NCBI GenBank assembly: GCA_027575765.1
Contig: JANBPT010000792.1
Span: 1 to 22,888 of the forward strand
From: Tieghemiomyces parasiticus
Taxonomy: Eukaryota; Kickxellomycota; Dimargaritomycetes; Dimargaritales; Dimargaritaceae
Direction: 5' to 3'
DNA: 22,888 nt
Positions 8,167 to 18,467 of this stretch are shown here, in pieces (the first letter of the stretch is position 1; every line of letters begins with the position of its first letter). The notes under the pieces were generated by a model. That model was not told the DNA's origin and searched no databases. It saw only the letters and a program-made list of their open reading frames with translations. The position numbers were made by a program, and so were the translations under genes.

Positions 8167-9708
8167 TTAACAAATATCGAAAATATCAACGGCTGCAGTA
8201 GCGTTCTGCATACCCATGATCCACCCGCCGGCAAACAGGGCCTTACAGCCACCGACAACCACGGCCGAGGCACCGGCGCGAGGGATATGGAAGCCAAGGT
8301 GCTGATCCTGGCCAACGAAGCGGTTTGCCGTGACATCATAGACGTCGATGGTCTTGGTGACGAGTCCGTAGGCATCATCGGTAAGCCCGCCACCCAGCAG
8401 AACGTACTGGGTCTTATCGTCATTGTTGCTGCTGCTACCTCGGCCGTTACCGCTGACGACCGCCACGGCGATCTGGGATCGGGCTTCCGAGAGAACGAGG
8501 TGGTCCTCCTGGTTTGCGGAGTCACCATTGCCCGTCTGGGCCCAGGTGGAGGAATCAGCAGTGTCGTTCGGGATGGTGAGAATGGCTACGTTGTCGACGA
8601 AATTAGAGCCCTTGTGCGCGGCAGCGGCGCCGGCGGAGGAGGGGCCACCCGCCGCAGAATTACCATTATCATTAGGTAAAGTACTCTGCGGCGAAATGCG
8701 ACCGCCGGCGTAGATGAACTTGTTACCAACGAGGGCGCCTGCTGCATCAAGGACAGGCTCGTTGAGAGCAGGTCCAGCGATGAATAGATCGGCACGTTGC
8801 GATTGCTCCTCCCCCTGCTCCCCTTCGGTATGTTGGGCCGCGGGGGTGCTGCTGTTTGCGTCAATCGCCTGCATATTCTCCTTAGTGAAGCCTTCGACAC
8901 GATCGGCCGTGAAGATCCAGGTCCGATTATCAACATGTTGGACAGGGCGAATCTCGGTGGGGTTATCAAAATAGTACCCGCCGGCCAACACGCCAAACCC
9001 AGTGTTAGACTGGGAGGCAGCGCCGGCAGCCGGGTTATACGACAGGGCGGGTGGGGCGGTAGAGTTCTCTAGCACGGTCGAACTCCATTTGAGGTCGCGA
9101 GTGACCATATCGATAACATTGGATGGCACCATCCCGCCCGTCACACCCTGGGCCTCGGCCTCCTGGCTACGGTCGCCGTGCCCACCAATGAATAGCAATG
9201 TATCGTTGACGTTGAGGGCCACGAGGTTAGCCCGCGGGACTGACAAGGTAACCGGATCGAGCCATTTCTGGGTCTGGGTATCGTAGATATCAACCACGCT
9301 ACTAAAGGCCCCTGTGCCAAGTTCGAGGCCACCGGCGAAGAGGACGTAACGGTCGGCTAGCGAGCCCCCCGTGATGGTCCGCCGGGCTTTGGACAGTTGG
9401 GTTTGTGACCACGATCCGTTCTCGTTATCGTAAATGTCGACCGTCAGCTGCGGTTCGCTATCCTTGTCCTCGCCACCGGCGAAGAAGGCGTACCGGGAAG
9501 TGGCGGCGGTGGCAAGGTTAGCTCGCGGCGAGCTGAGGAAGACGCTCGTGTAGTTCCAGGTGGGTCCAGCGATACTGTCGGTCGTCTGAGCGGAGGATGG
9601 TGAATCGCTGAGGGCCGAAGTAAGTGTCGGGGGTTGGGCCGCCTGGAGCATAGGTGTGGCGACCAACAGTGCTGTAACAGATAAGTAAAACGTCGAAACG
9701 GTACGCAT
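8167..9708 (-). CDS. Secreted kelch-repeat beta-propeller protein
   Basis: A 513-residue single-exon frame from ATG 9708 (A at -3) to TAA 8167. Residues 1-23 form a signal peptide (core FYLSVTALLVA, then MLQAAQ). Kelch features follow: GG pairs at about 78, 126, 175, 243, 335, 439 and 494, several preceded by PRAN or ARR/ARS and followed by VDIYD, VDVYD-like or VDIFD strands. This suggests a six- or seven-bladed propeller filling the mature protein. Blades are separated by long Ser/Ala/Gly/Asn-rich inserts at about 285-305, 340-368 and 420-432. Several N-x-S/T sequons suit a glycosylated secreted protein. The only two cysteines are at 488 and 513, so one disulfide could close the last blade. 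Kelch propellers usually bind proteins or glycans; the ligand is unknown. The copper-ligand set of galactose oxidase is not evident, so an enzyme role is not supported. Confidence 0.88.
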   Translation of the reverse strand: MRTVSTFYLSVTALLVATPMLQAAQPPTLTSALSDSPSSAQTTDSIAGPTWNYTSVFLSSPRANLATAATSRYAFFAGGEDKDSEPQLTVDIYDNENGSWSQTQLSKARRTITGGSLADRYVLFAGGLELGTGAFSSVVDIYDTQTQKWLDPVTLSVPRANLVALNVNDTLLFIGGHGDRSQEAEAQGVTGGMVPSNVIDMVTRDLKWSSTVLENSTAPPALSYNPAAGAASQSNTGFGVLAGGYYFDNPTEIRPVQHVDNRTWIFTADRVEGFTKENMQAIDANSSTPAAQHTEGEQGEEQSQRADLFIAGPALNEPVLDAAGALVGNKFIYAGGRISPQSTLPNDNGNSAAGGPSSAGAAAAHKGSNFVDNVAILTIPNDTADSSTWAQTGNGDSANQEDHLVLSEARSQIAVAVVSGNGRGSSSNNDDKTQYVLLGGGLTDDAYGLVTKTIDVYDVTANRFVGQDQHLGFHIPRAGASAVVVGGCKALFAGGWIMGMQNATAAVDIFDIC

Positions 9709-9839
9709 GGTAAAACAGGCGATGAAGTGTGTGTGTGACGTTTGCAGAAGTAAATACTCAAAGAAGCTGGGCGGCTCAAGCAGCCAGGATAATGCACAAC
9801 GTCAATATAGGTGCGAAGCGGGAGAGCCAGAGGTAGGGC

Positions 9840-9845
9840 TATATA
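9840..9845 (-). promoter_or_regulatory. Candidate TATA box of the kelch gene
   Basis: CTATATAG lies about 132-137 bp before the kelch ATG at 9708, a spacing close to that of the 3960 gene. A second TATAAA-like site further upstream (about 9967-9973) reads on the plus strand and is less likely to serve this gene. Confidence 0.5.
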
Positions 9846-12800
9846 GTGACCTCACTTTTCCGGGAAAACAATGACTGAGAAAGGGGTAGGCGCCGTAGAC
9901 TTCTGGCACGGGGTTGTGAAATCGAATGTAGTCAATGAAGGTGAGGCCGAGTGTGCAGACAGGAGTATTTATAAAGTGTTGCGGGTAACTGCAGACGGGG
10001 GGTGTACGGGTGATTAGAGCAGTGGGAAAGGGACGTCACCATTATCCCCCAAGGGGGATAAAAATATACGTGAACTCCCACACTGCGCTCAAGATGTGGC
10101 CCCTTACCGGATCATCATTAGTCTCCCTCTCCCCCGTCCGCCATCAAATGCCGACGTGTCCGTTTACGTCAAGCCATTTCGCCACGACATGTGGAGCGTC
10201 GGTTTCGCTAGTTTCTGCCGGGGTGTACTATCTTTCTTTCCCCCCGCCCCGCGGCTCGAAAGCAGGGGATGCGGTAATACGACCCATCCAGTCAGGTAGG
10301 CAAGGGGCGATGGTTAAAAGGGAAGCTGGGCATTTCGCAGTGACGCTCTCCGGGAACACCGTTCGTATATCTCTGGAATGGACCTCACGAAGCCCACCAC
10401 AGGGCCGCGATAGAGCGGATAGAATGTGGAAAAAAAGGACGAGGGTGCTGATAGTGGTGCAGCCACCTGAACAGAAACAACCCTCCGCCTCTGATATGTT
10501 TGCCCCCCCCACCCTGGCACCATCGTGCCATGGATCTATTTTCAACACCTTTGCCCCGCCACCTATCCCGGGCTGCCGATCTTACCATCGACTTCCATCT
10601 GCTTGGACAAGATACTATGGACATCACGCCGTTCTTAACCGGTTGTAATGACTTCCCTTTCGATAGTGATTTCTTGAAAGTCCATGTAGATGATGGATCG
10701 TAACGGATTATCTGCTCCTGTTGCAGTCCATCCTTCCCTAGCACTACAGCCCGACGGGTCTATCACACTGCCGCTTATAATGAGCACGGCGTGGCCAGTC
10801 ATCCAGCGGTTGGCGGTGATTGTGGGCGGCGCCTCTATCGAGTCGGGGCCGAAGATATCATCCTCAGCACTCGACCGCCCTCTATCTTGCACGTATGTCC
10901 ACCCTTCACCTCGATCTGGCCTGCCTTGTAGCAACTTTATACTATTAATTTTGTAAATGGTCAAATCATTGGTGCCGCCGTCCTGGTCGTCATATCGATT
11001 GGCCCATCCGGTACCGGGTGATTAAGGCAGGCCATCCTCGCCCAGCCCTGGACCGATGACGTTCGGGGACTCTCTCTCTCTCGCCCATCCTCGTGATCGA
11101 CAAGGAAATGACGGTCATTCGGATCCACCCAAGTATTGGCCAGCCAGCCAACCCATTTGGTTACTATACACCACCGAAGTTGAAGTGGGTTTCAAGCGTT
11201 GCCCAATAAGGGAAGGTAGCCGGCATGCGGGTGTGGGAATGCCCACAAGGGTGAGTGGCGTGTGTACGCCACGTATCCTTAAAGCATGAACTTCCCCTGC
11301 CTCCAATTCCCCTTCCCCGCAGTGTTCTGGTGTCAAAGACGAAGACGACATGTTAAACCGTCATCGAGGGGGGGGGTTCGCCCAGCCGTAGGTGGGGAGG
11401 GGATAGCTACATAGCCAGCGCATCCGAAACGAAAAAATGCATATTTAGGAATGTGGTCATCGTTACTACCCGGTCGGCTATTAGTCCCCTTCCCCTACAC
11501 TGCGCGCCAGCCCTCTGCTTATGGGAAGAGGGTCTTCCCAGCCCCTTGCGCCAATGACCGCTAACCACCCCCATGCCTCCCACCGGCTGCGCTTACTGCA
11601 AGTTGCGTCAGTATAGCCAAAGTAGGTACACTACTATCCAGCCCATTCTTCCTTTCTTTAACTTAACATTCTACGGTACTAGAAAAACGGCTATGTACAG
11701 TTCAAGATGCTGATTGGTTTCCTGCCGAACTGTAGCTAGCAGAGCCCAAACAACCAAGTTTATTTGCTATCGCTAAGAAGGGTATCTAGCAGGTATTATT
11801 CATCCTTCTCCCTTCCCTACTCGAACACCACATGGCCTTGTCGGACGGGCATATCTATCTCTTCGGGGAAGGGAGAGGGGGGACTTAAAAGGGGGAAGCT
11901 ATGGCTGACATGTACGATGAGGGTAAAAATAGAGTGGTAGTATTGCGATATCTATTTTTTATGGCCAGGTACGTTGTTTCATTTAAGCACACCTATATTC
12001 TCAAGGGAGCCACCCACTCCTAAGGGGCCACATAGGGAGGCTGAATTTACCCGCTCATTCCAGTCTCACGGAGGGATGAAGGGTGGGAAGACATGTAACT
12101 CCCATGTGCGAAGGAAAGGGAAGGGAATCGACTACAAAAACTGTTAGCCGCCATACTGCTGGTATTCACTAGATCTATGTATTTATTTATTTTCCTTGCG
12201 GACCTGAATGATCATGCCGGTCGTCCAAAATCCGTTACTTTATACAGTCACTTGGGGAAACAAAGAGGTTTTCAACTTGAACGGCTGTAACCCCGATATG
12301 GTCGGTGGAGGGTAGCGGACATGTTTGTGTACCAGTGCAGGAATGTGTGAGTGTTTGTGTGTGAAAATGTAGGTCAGGTTTCGCCCATCACACATACCTT
12401 TGGGTGGTCTCAGAACCGGCCATGCCGGGGCCAAACCGCACAGAGAACGAGAGATGCGACGACGAGTTTGCGGCAATGATCTCTACCAAGCTGAGTCCCC
12501 TTTTATTTTGGTATACAAAATGAGCGCATACCCTCTTGAGGCCCTCACGTATAGCGCATTGAAGGCGAATGACCACTCCCCAGGTCAAGGTAACCGTATG
12601 ACGGTCAAGCCATATTCTTGGCAAGCCACTCCCGTCGCCTGACGCTAATAGTAGGCTACTTTGACCATACTATACTATTATTTCGAGAGGAGGTTGAGAG
12701 GGGACCCCATTAAGTCACGCTCTCCGTATCCCATGGGAACACTGTGAGCCTCCAGTCGAAAAACTATTCACAGGTCTACGTGCCCTTCCAATCAAGGAAA

Positions 12801-13310
12801 TTGACCCAATGTTCTTTTCTGTTGGTATTCCTTCATTCTAAAAATATTTTTCAAGTGCAATGACCAGTGTATGTTTCTGTAATGTCAAACAAAACCAGAT
12901 TGAAACAAGTGCTTTTGTCTACTATACATGGTTCGTCTATTTGGCGAATGTTATTTTTAATTAAAAATAGAATGTGCGGTATCCGTAGAGTTGTTGACCC
13001 CCAAGATGGTTGCAATAAGTTATTCGTGGAGAAAAGGCTGGCCGACAGCGAACGCCTAATGCTAAGTCTGCACCACAAAACGTCACCGGTGCCCATTGGG
13101 TGCTATTTAAGGAAGGGGCCGAGATAACTGCAGAGATGCACTTACCCTTCTACCCTAAAGCCATTGGACATGTCATTTTACGGCCCATTGGGGGGAGAGG
13201 GTCGGTGATTAGTTTTCAAAAAATATATAGTGCGATAGGCCCAGCCATCTGCGGAATCCTTTTTTTTACGCTTCGAATGTCCGCTTAGCCAAAACAAAAT
13301 AGTCATCAGA
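9846..13310. other. 3.4-kb spacer without a supported gene
   Basis: Open frames exist (the longest is 10010-10648, plus), but composition and residues look random, and no family motif, splice-joined conserved block, tRNA box pair or rRNA is visible. Small structures noted: a CT run near 11072-11083, a G9 run at 11368-11376, an 11-bp inverted repeat (11807-11817 with 11866-11876) whose right arm overlaps a G-rich block at 11865-11895, and a palindrome at 12952-12969. The right end contains the 3' flank of SEC1. A fast-evolving or heavily spliced gene could be missed here. Confidence 0.45.
12952..12969. repeat. Perfect 18-bp AT palindrome
   Basis: TATTTTTAATTAAAAATA is identical to its reverse complement, with its centre between 12960 and 12961. 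It could form a short cruciform or bind a dimeric factor, but in AT-rich DNA it may be chance. Confidence 0.7.
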
Positions 13311-13316
13311 TTTATT
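13311..13316 (-). terminator. Poly(A) signal AATAAA for SEC1
   Basis: AATAAA on the minus strand lies 92 nt after the SEC1 stop codon, following a run of T and C. Confidence 0.55.
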
Positions 13317-13407
13317 CATCCAAAAAAAAGAGGGGAGGGCGGGCCAACATGATACACTGTCTCAAAAAACCACACCAACTTTCGCCACGACAACAGCGCC
13401 CCGGGGA

Positions 13408-16400
13408 TTAGCGAAACCGGTTGAGGAAGCCGCTCTTCTTATTGCCGATACTCGGCACAGGATGATTCGAGCGGAGGGACGCTGCGTCGGCAGGGGTGTG
13501 CCGTGACGGAGCGGACGGGGATGACGAGTTGGGTGTAGTGGCCGCAGGCAAAGTGCGGTACAGGGATGTGGTTGATGATGACGGCTGTTGGTGATGTTGG
13601 GGGCGGGCTGGTGAAGCCTGGCGACCCGCGTACGGCGAGGGTGATTCATGGGGGGCAGCTGGAGTCTGACCCACCTTCGCATGGTAGCCACGACCGTCAC
13701 TCCGCCCACTGCCGCCGTTACTAGAGTATGTCGATTGGTAGGACTGGTAAGCCGGGTCGGCGCCACCATGACCGGCGAGGTCATCCCGGACGTTCATACG
13801 ACCGAAATTCTGGTTCAGGGACGTTGATGATCCGCGCTCGCTGCTGCTACCGCTAGCTGGACCGCGACGGTAGTCGTTTGAAGAGGGCGGCAGGCGGGCT
13901 GACATGGGTGATCGCTGGGCGGCGGTTCGTATACTAGGGGCGGAAGACGGTGATGATTGGTTGACGTCAGGTGAGGAGGCATATCGGTTCATGGCCGGCG
14001 GAGCTGGTTGTCGTCGGTCGTGGTTAAGATGGGGCGGCAAGGAGTGGGTCGACGGGGCTGGGGAGGCCGCAGGTTGATCCGCTCGGGTTGGCGGAGCTGA
14101 CGGGTCCCGGCCTTTAGTCAGCGAGTGGCCGAATCGCGACGCAAAGAACCCCTTACGGGACGTGGGGGTTGATGGGGGAGGACCTGCTGTCGCCGTCGCC
14201 GATTGAGGGGTACCTCCACCGGTGGGCGCAATGGCCTGCGTGGACTGCTCACCGAGCCGACTCAGCTCGTGCAGAAATTCGCGCGGGGTGAACACGTGGG
14301 TGCTGCCTAGAAACACGTCCCATCCGAAAGCCGAAGAGAGTTCGTAGACGGACCGCATCTCCGAGTAGGTGATGCCACCCACGACGAACACTACCACACG
14401 GCCACCCGACGCCGTCGACTGGCTAGGTAGTCGGCGCATATCGGACCCACCCATACCAGCCCCCGCCGTCCCGGTCGCCACTCCCGGTGTAGAGGGGGTG
14501 GCCCAGGTCGCCTTGACCGTACGAAGGGACTTGCGGGGTACTGCCGACTGCATGGCCCTCTGGTCGCGCGGTGGTTTGACCAGTGGGTACTCGGCGCTGT
14601 CGAGCTGACCAGAGAGCTGCTCCTCGATGACCTTCTTCAGACGCGGGACGTAACGCGACAAGTTGTAGGCCTCCTCGTCCTGCGGGTTGGCGGCTGCTGT
14701 GCGCGCCCGGAAACTCTGCTTGAGCCGACCAAACAAATTATCCTCCGCCGGCTGCTCGGAGGGCGGTGGGGCTTTGTCGAACTGAAACCCCAGTGCCGTC
14801 AAGTTCTCGACCGCCGCCCGGTGCTTCGCACCGAGGTTGGCGATTTGTAGCAGTTTCTGACGGTCGAGGCTACTGATCTGCCCGTTCTTGGCAGTGAAGT
14901 GCAGCAGCAGGAGCCGCAACTTGTCCATGGCGCTAGCGACGGGTTGAATTGGGCAATAAGCAGTAAAGGTATGTTAGTATGTCTTGGGCGGCTAAAGATT
15001 CAGACAAGCAAGGACTGAAGCCGCCTGGCCAAGGCAAAGTCTAGAAGCGTGGGGTGTACTAACCTGATGGAAGGGTCGTCGAGCAGGGGGAACATTTCCA
15101 TCTCGAGGTTGCGCATCACCTCGCCTTCGGCGGTCTTGCCCGTAACCAGAATCTGATCGGGTAAGCAAAAGGGCAAGGAAAGGTTTGGGAATGAAGGTGA
15201 GAGGGTGAGAATAGAAGTGTGATGATCTTGGGGAAGGCACCTATAAGTGCTTTGTAATAGGCAGTCCAGTACCAAGCTCTGTGCCTGTGAGGTCATATAC
15301 GCAAAAAGAAAAAGACGTACCTGCTCGAGGTTGGCCAGATCGGGTAGGCGGTCCTGGCCGAACTTGACGAAACAGTCGTGGATCATAGTATGATGAGCAG
15401 TAAACATGCCCAGTTCTTTTTCGTACTCGCGCATACTTCCAACCACCGTCCGGAGGTGGCTGACGCTGGTCTTCTCGCTGTAAGGGGCGGGGGCAGATAA
15501 ATAAGATGGGCCAAGTTGTACGGTAAGAAGTTACACTTTGGAAATATGTACTATGCCCAGATTTATCGCGGAGACCCCCCACAGGTCACAACGCCCCGGC
15601 CAAATCAGGATTACTTACCTCTTCTTGGTCATGAACTGGTTCTGCTTCTCGAGCTCCGCCTGCCGCTTGTCCAGGATCTCTTTAACGTCGACGATATGTT
15701 TGTGGCGGCATTCCATCCAGAGCACGTCCCGCTCATCCAGAACGGCCTCCTTCTCGACCTTACCCTGGCCTGTCTCGGCTTCGTACTTGTACACCCGACC
15801 ATTTTGGATGTCAAGCAGGTCATTGGCCATGGCCTGATATGTAAACTCGTGGAGGAAAGGGGTGAACAGGTCCACCGTCCGGTCAAGGATCAAAAACACC
15901 GTTTGGCCGTCGGTAGTTTTCTCAAAGTCACCATGGTTGGCCAGAAACTTGTCAAACTCGAGCTGGAACAGCATGGCCAGCTGGCGGGATAGGGTGCACG
16001 TGTTGAATTCCACGTCGGGTTGGTGGTACCGGATCAGTGGACTAATGTGCATCGAGGCGCACAGCGACACCATCTGGCGAGCCATGTGTTCCATTTCGGT
16101 TGGGGCGCGTTCCGGGACCTGCGGCGAGAACAAGTTATAGAAGGTCTGTGGGGAACTCTCGGTGCGGAAAACGAGCGGCTCAAACACGCGAAAGTTGACG
16201 TAGAGTTCGCTGAGGGTCTTGAGGGAGTTGGTCGGGATGGTAGCCGTGAGCTGGCGGAATAAGCCGTCATCCAGTTCGTAAGTGAAGAGGATGTGGCAGG
16301 CGACGTAGGGCAGACCGGACGGGGACGGGGCGCCTTTGCTAGCGGGTTTCCCCCGCGGACTGAAATCCTGGCAGATACGGTTGACGACCTGCTGGTTTGG

Positions 16401-16875
16401 GGTGACAAAGTAGATGACCTCGGACCCCGGGGCCGGACGAGCCGGTTCATTGACGTGAACAATGGCCGAGATGCCTCCGGTACATATTTCGGAATTGCTT
16501 ACGCAGGAGTTGAGGAGACTGAGGCTACGGTCGTCGACGGCGATGACCTTGGGCGCGTATGAAGTGCCGTCCGCCTTCTTGATAGCGCCGAGAATTTCTG
16601 GGAAGGGAAGCGGTTCGACGACGAAGGCAGTTGCAGGTGGTGCGGTGAGTCTCATGGTGTACAGTCCGCGCTCCCATGCCGAAAGACGGGTTCCGCAGGT
16701 TGACACCCACCAGTATGGACCGGGTCGGACGTCGGAGCGGGCAGGCCCAGTAAGGCCCGGTGGCCGAGCCACTTGGCCGCCTCGGCAGCGCTTAGCCGGG
16801 GGCGGTGGGCGCGTGCCCAGTAGTCTTTGCATACTTACTGTGTTTAAGCAAGTCTTTTAACTGGTTTTGGTTCAT
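13408..16875 (-). CDS. SEC1: Sec1/Munc18 family exocytosis protein, five exons
   Basis: Sec1-family proteins clamp plasma-membrane syntaxin and assembled SNARE complexes to drive vesicle fusion. Exons (minus): 16875-16839, 16597-15619, 15477-15321, 15152-15064, 14932-13408. The four introns (241, 141, 168 and 131 nt) start GTAAGT, GTAAGT, GTACGT and GTTAGT and end AG, giving 928 residues in one frame. The N-terminus joins as NQLKDLLKHKILGAIKK, matching the family's opening helix. Then come VIAVDDRSLSLLNSC (domain 1), LILDRTVDLFTPFLHEFTYQ at about 246-265 (domain 2/3 junction), a long helical pair at about 310-375, and GGITYSEMR...FLGSTHVFTP near 596-637, the conserved end of the core. Residues about 648-928 are a Ser/Pro/Gly/Arg-rich tail not found in animal Munc18. 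The exon 1 start has A at -3; no TATA box is seen. Within the family, Sec1 fits better than Sly1, Vps45 or Vps33, judged by the N-terminal helix and domain-3 motifs. Confidence 0.93.
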
Positions 16876-18467
16876 GGTCACAGCAGCACGCGTGGGCGAT
16901 GAGGGTGCGACCTAGCACTACTGGGCGGGCAGTAGAAAGGGGACGAGCGTGGATGACCGGGGAAGTTGGAGTAAATGCTAAAAGGTGGGAGTAGATAAGT
17001 CTAATAGAGGCTGGGGAGGCAGATGCGCTACATACCAAGGGGGGGGGGTAGGTTTGCTCGACTACCGACGCGGGCAGGGAAGACCACTTACTATCGGAGC
17101 GATGGACGAGAGGGTGGGGGAGAATGGGGTTGGAGTGTCGAGCAGGTGCGGCATATACGCAGTTGGGAGAAGGAAGGGCAAGGAAGCCGTCACTCCTGCC
17201 CGCATGGTGCGGGAGGGACGGCGCCACTTCCCCACAATTAGCCCCATGTATATGTGGGTAATGCGGGGCGCGCCAATATTTGACTCCGTTCCAGGCGCAC
17301 AGCTTCGCCGAGATGGTGGTCTCATGTTCGTTCTGCCCCCCATTCTATGGCCGCTGGCCAAGAAGCCGGGGACTGGTGTCCATAGTCAGTCAAGCGATGG
17401 GAAGATGTAGGCTAGTCCCTCCACCGTATAGAACAAGCCGTCTTGCGCTGCCGAGATGCAGGGCTTGACTCACCCCAGTGAGAATCACGGCAGTGTTGAA
17501 AGCCCCCACAACCCCGCCCTCCCCAGTTGCCTCTACACCATGACCCGCCGATCCGGCACGAGTCGTATCGACATTAGTGAGTGGGAACTGGTAGGATGAC
17601 GATGGCTCCCCTTCCCACCCTCTCATTAGCCAACCTAATCGGCGTCAAGACCAAAGCGGAGGCTAAATTACCGACCGACCCTCTAAAGTCCTTATTCTAT
17701 GGGATCACCACGCTCAACACATGCCCAAGTTGAATTTGAGGGGTTGACTCCTAGACGCAGGTTGCCAGGGCGCCATTTTAAGCTGCAGCTGACGGTGGAG
17801 GCGCTCCCCCGCCCAGGGTTTCAAAATCTTACTCCCACCTCTACGGGCTGGCCGGGATAACCCCCCCCCCTTTACTCCTAAGCGTGGCGGATTCGGCACG
17901 GGGATGGGGTTCTGAGACCCTATTCCCCAAGCGGTACGCCAAAATGTGAATAGCAATGAACACGGATTGGGGCGCAAGCGACAAATCCGCCACCCTACGG
18001 CCCATGAAGCGGCGCGGAGAATAAATACCAATCATTTCTGTCTCACCCTTGCTTTATGTACTGTCCCTATACGGGTGGTAGCGCAGCCATGCTAACCAAC
18101 GGCCTGGCGACCACAAGGGAACACTGCTACCCGTCAGTCGCTTACCTAGTGGGGTAGGGAATACCTTGGCTGAACGGCCAGCCTACGTAGCCAGGAGCGC
18201 CACGGTATTAGGTGGGACCCGCAGAGACGCACTCTATGCAGTAAACCCCCTGGATCCAAGGAGGCTTGGCCCGACCCCACTATTCTGTGCGCCATTCTTC
18301 CACGCGCGAGATAAGGCTGTAGAGGGAAGTAGGAGGCTCATGGCCACTCGAATGGAGATCCCAGAGTATCCTTTATGACCGGGGTGATCGTAGCGTCAGC
18401 TTCATCGCCCTCATTTCCATGCCCGATTCCAACCGCTCTTCTTCACCACCGTCGTCAGATTTGCAAC
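16876..18467. other. Shared upstream region of SEC1 and NAA10
   Basis: A 1.6-kb spacer between divergently transcribed genes, so both promoters should lie here. No TATA box is placed convincingly for either gene, as is common for housekeeping genes. It contains a G10 run at 17039-17048, a C10 run at 17861-17870 and a 10-bp inverted repeat (GTGGCGGATT near 17885 with its complement near 17984). No coding or RNA gene is supported. Confidence 0.45.

Noticed and set aside
8052..8528. Open frames on both strands overlapping the kelch gene's 3' half
   Set aside because: They are shadows of a high-GC coding sequence; only the 8167-9708 frame has a signal peptide and kelch motifs.
10010..10648. A 212-codon open frame on the plus strand
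   Set aside because: Residue composition looks random (many Pro, Arg and Ser from GC-rich non-coding sequence), with no motif, no signal peptide and competing open frames on the opposite strand.
16640..16832. An in-frame extension of SEC1 exon 2 upstream to ATG 16832 (MQRLLGTRP...)
   Set aside because: It is intron 1. The donor GTAAGT at 16838 and acceptor CAG at 16598 join an N-terminus that matches the family (KDLLKHKILGAI), whereas the extension is GC-rich non-family sequence.
17885..17995. A 10-bp inverted repeat (GTGGCGGATT and complement)
   Set aside because: A repeat of this length and spacing is expected by chance in a window of this size, and nothing else supports a mobile element.
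18060..18145. A tRNA-like fold suggested by CGGGTGGTAGC pairing with GCTACCCG
   Set aside because: No A-box/B-box pair (no GGTTCRANTCC), arms are imperfect and spacing does not fit a cloverleaf.
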